DNA of 64,000 nucleotides from Azospirillaceae bacterium (GTDB taxonomy: Bacteria; Pseudomonadota; Alphaproteobacteria; Azospirillales; Azospirillaceae): NCBI GenBank assembly GCA_031291675.1, contig JARLIO010000076.1, positions 62,001 to 126,000 on the forward strand, read 5' to 3'. The position numbers and the translations under genes were made by a program. The notes under the pieces were generated by a model. That model was not told the origin of the DNA. It saw only the letters and a list, made by a program, of their open reading frames with translations, and did no database searches. The first letter of the stretch is position 1; every line of letters starts with the position of its first letter. This document shows, one piece after another, positions 62,469 to 64,000 of the stretch.

Positions 62469-63341
62469 ATGGCCATGTCCGCGATTTTCCGAGAAGCTGC
62501 TCCCGCAAAGATCAATCTTTACCTTCACGTTCTGGGGGTCCGTCCCGACGGCTATCATGACCTCGACAGCCTGGTCGCCTTTGCCCGCGTGTGTGACACC
62601 GTTGCCGTGACGGTGGCGGAACAACCGGCTTTGACGATCGATGGGCCGTTCGGCGCGCCTCTGGCCGCCGAGCCCCCGACCGGCAATCTGGTCTGGCGGG
62701 CGCTGCACGCCCTGGCCGAGGCTGTCGGCCGGGCGCCCGCTGTTGCGATCCGTTTGACCAAGGAACTGCCCTTGGCGTCGGGGATTGGTGGCGGATCGTC
62801 CGACGCGGCCGCCTGCCTTCGGGCCCTGACCCGGCTCTGGCGGCTGGACCCCCATGACCGCCGGCTGCGTGACGTCGCCGCCGGGCTCGGCGCCGATGTT
62901 CCGGTTTGTCTGGCCGGAGTCTCTGCCTATTTCGGCGGGATCGGTGACCAGGTCGAGGCGGCTCCGGCCTTGCCGTCCTGTCCCGTCGTGGTCGTCAATC
63001 CCGGCGTGCCGTTGTCGACGCCCGCGGTGTTCAAGGCAAGGCGGGGACCGTTTTCGGCGGCGGCACGGCTGATCGAGATCCCCTACGACGTTGTCGCCCT
63101 GGCAACGCTGCTCGAACAACGGCGCAATGACCTCGCCGATGCCGCTCGAGGTCTCGATCCCGCGATCGATCCTGTGCTCGATAGCCTGGACGCGGCGCCC
63201 GGCTGTTTGCTGGCGCGATTGTCGGGAAGCGGTGCGACCTGTTTCGGGTTGTTCCGCGATGCCGATGACGCCGGCCGCGCGGCCGCGCGGATCCACGCCG
63301 AACACCCGGCCTGGTGGGTTCGGGCGACCCGGCTCGGGTAA
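62469..63341 (+). CDS. ispE: 4-diphosphocytidyl-2-C-methyl-D-erythritol kinase
   Basis: 290 residues, standard IspE length. APAKINLYLHVLGVRPDGYHDLDSL at the N-terminus, the GHMP ATP loop PLASGIGGGSSDAAA (101-115), and a C-terminal LARLSGSGATCFGLF. It phosphorylates CDP-methylerythritol in the MEP isoprenoid pathway. ATG 62469 lies 9 bp after the TPR gene stop, so the two are probably co-transcribed. A strong stem-loop begins 3 bp after the stop. Confidence 0.96.
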   Translation: MAMSAIFREAAPAKINLYLHVLGVRPDGYHDLDSLVAFARVCDTVAVTVAEQPALTIDGPFGAPLAAEPPTGNLVWRALHALAEAVGRAPAVAIRLTKELPLASGIGGGSSDAAACLRALTRLWRLDPHDRRLRDVAAGLGADVPVCLAGVSAYFGGIGDQVEAAPALPSCPVVVVNPGVPLSTPAVFKARRGPFSAAARLIEIPYDVVALATLLEQRRNDLADAARGLDPAIDPVLDSLDAAPGCLLARLSGSGATCFGLFRDADDAGRAAARIHAEHPAWWVRATRLG

Positions 63342-63343
63342 CG

Positions 63344-63378
63344 CCCGTCGGTGATGAGCTTTTCTCATCGCCGACGGG
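63344..63378 (+). terminator. Stem-loop terminator after ispE
   Basis: CCCGTCGGTGATGAG (63344-63358) pairs with 63364-63378 around loop CTTTT with a single G-T wobble. The GATGAG-tttt-CTCATC core is the same as in the stem-loop at 30947-30981. Confidence 0.7.
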
Positions 63379-63450
63379 GTCGGGGCTGGCCGTCATCGGT
63401 CCGTCTCGCGGGCCTTGGCTCGCGGGCCTTGGGGCGTCGTGGCGCCGGCG

Positions 63451-63482
63451 GCTGTTTCTGATCCAACCTGATCAGAAACAGC
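63451..63482. repeat. Palindromic hairpin related to the one at 4231-4268
   Basis: GCTGTTTCTGATC (63451-63463) and its exact complement (63470-63482) around CAACCT. The same TTTC-Y-GATCCAAC core occurs at 4239-4250. It lies directly at the 3' end of the Sel1-repeat gene, where it may terminate that transcript. Confidence 0.65.
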
Positions 63483-64000
63483 TCAGGGGCCGAGCTGACG
63501 GTTCAGGAACTCCACCAGTTCGGGCGTGGCCCGCCCGGTAACTTTCTGGTGGGCGCGCTTCTGCATGGTGCGGATGGCTTCGGCGGTTTGCGGGCCCATC
63601 CGGCCGTTGGCTTCGCCGATCGCGAATCCCGCCTTGATCAACTGCTGCTGAACCTGTCGGAGCGAGACCACGGGGCGCACCGCCAGGATGCTGGGCATCG
63701 ACACCGGCACCGCGGTGGCACCGAGCCGCTGCAACGCCGCTGCCGCCTCGGTGTCGCCGGCGCTGGCGGCCTGCCGGTACCACGATATTGCGACCTCCTG
63801 ATCGGGGGCACCGTCGATCCCGCGCTCGAACAGGCGCCCCAAAGCGGTGAGGGCCGGGACCGAGCCGGCATCGGCGGCCGCCTGATACCAGTGCGTGGCC
63901 GCGTCGACATCCGCTGCGACCCCGGAGCCGGTCTCATAGGCTTCGGCCAGGGCCAGCATGGCGTCCGGATAGCCACGATCGGCGGCGATGGCATACCAAT
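63483..64000 (-). CDS. Sel1-repeat protein with C-terminal peptidoglycan-binding-like domain (5' end outside window)
   Basis: The frame stays open to the window edge, so the N-terminus is missing; about 172 residues are visible. Sel1-like repeats with the A..WY..AA..G pattern are seen three times (WYAIAADRGYPDAM, HWYQAAADAGSVPAL, SWYRQAASAGDTEAA). The last 65 residues form a peptidoglycan-binding-1-like three-helix domain (VQQQLIKAGFAIGEANGRMGPQTAEAIRTMQ). Likely a periplasmic scaffold or cell-wall-associated protein. Confidence 0.85.
   Translation of the reverse strand, partial: WYAIAADRGYPDAMLALAEAYETGSGVAADVDAATHWYQAAADAGSVPALTALGRLFERGIDGAPDQEVAISWYRQAASAGDTEAAAALQRLGATAVPVSMPSILAVRPVVSLRQVQQQLIKAGFAIGEANGRMGPQTAEAIRTMQKRAHQKVTGRATPELVEFLNRQLGP

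Noticed and set aside
1-64000. CRISPR arrays, tRNA or rRNA genes, insertion sequences and prophage genes
   Set aside because: None of the diagnostic repeats, cloverleaf sequences, transposases or phage structural genes were seen on reading the window.

Overview
The window is GC-rich and densely coded and looks like a chromosomal segment of an alphaproteobacterium, most plausibly a Rhodospirillales-type denitrifier. The evidence is a nos gene cluster, GapR (DUF2312), a MatR-type malonate regulator with its operator, a BigR-like ArsR repressor, the ETF-QO/TPR/ispE gene order and alphaproteobacterial palindromic repeats. No rRNA, tRNA, CRISPR array, transposase or prophage was seen. The genus cannot be fixed from the sequence.

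Layout. 1-4157 (+): end of the nitrous oxide reductase cluster, nosD (cut by the window edge), nosF, nosY, nosL and nosX, which supply copper and flavin for NosZ/NosR. 4313-6970 (-): modABC molybdate importer. 7139-15525: GntR repressor divergent from a complete biotin-independent malonate decarboxylase operon mdcABCDEFGH. 15586-17631 (-): EF-G-like GTPase. 18070-24386: a small cache protein, then an unusual locus. It has three minus-strand genes (UPF0261/Tm-1-like, PEP-hydrolase-type TIM barrel, DUF1097), a divergent TIM-barrel paralogue, and a sigma-54 activator whose sensor domain belongs to the same TIM-barrel family. A sigma-54 promoter and a 13-bp inverted repeat lie ahead of the operon. 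This is the best candidate here for a poorly described system.

24662-26433: BigR-like repressor with two YeeE/YedE-type sulfur transport halves, plus an AhpD-like protein. 26813-30914: binding-protein ABC importer (family 1 solute-binding type). 31127-31683: ParDE-type toxin-antitoxin pair. 31750-34606: TetR regulator, DUF4062 protein and HAD phosphatase. 34628-36238: RhlE-type helicase. 36600-42495 (-): trehalose/alpha-glucan genes (GH13, GH15, membrane-tethered OtsA). 43027-43968: pantothenate kinase. 44042-48720: branched-chain amino-acid-type ABC importer with LivH and LivM fused. 48777-54586: DUF2019 protein, metallophosphoesterase, dihaem cytochrome c, orphan helical sensor domain, GapR, and a diguanylate cyclase with a haemerythrin domain. 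54615-64000: MoaB, lytic transglycosylase, uracil-DNA glycosylase, ETF-ubiquinone oxidoreductase, TPR protein, IspE, and a Sel1-repeat protein cut by the right edge.

The genes suggest a metabolically flexible bacterium able to reduce N2O (copper and FMN maturation), import molybdate for molybdoenzymes (modABC, moaB), grow on malonate, make and turn over trehalose, and sense persulfide and oxygen-related signals. Start codons were chosen from ribosome-binding sites, overlaps and family length; uncertain ones are flagged. All functional calls are from sequence reading only.
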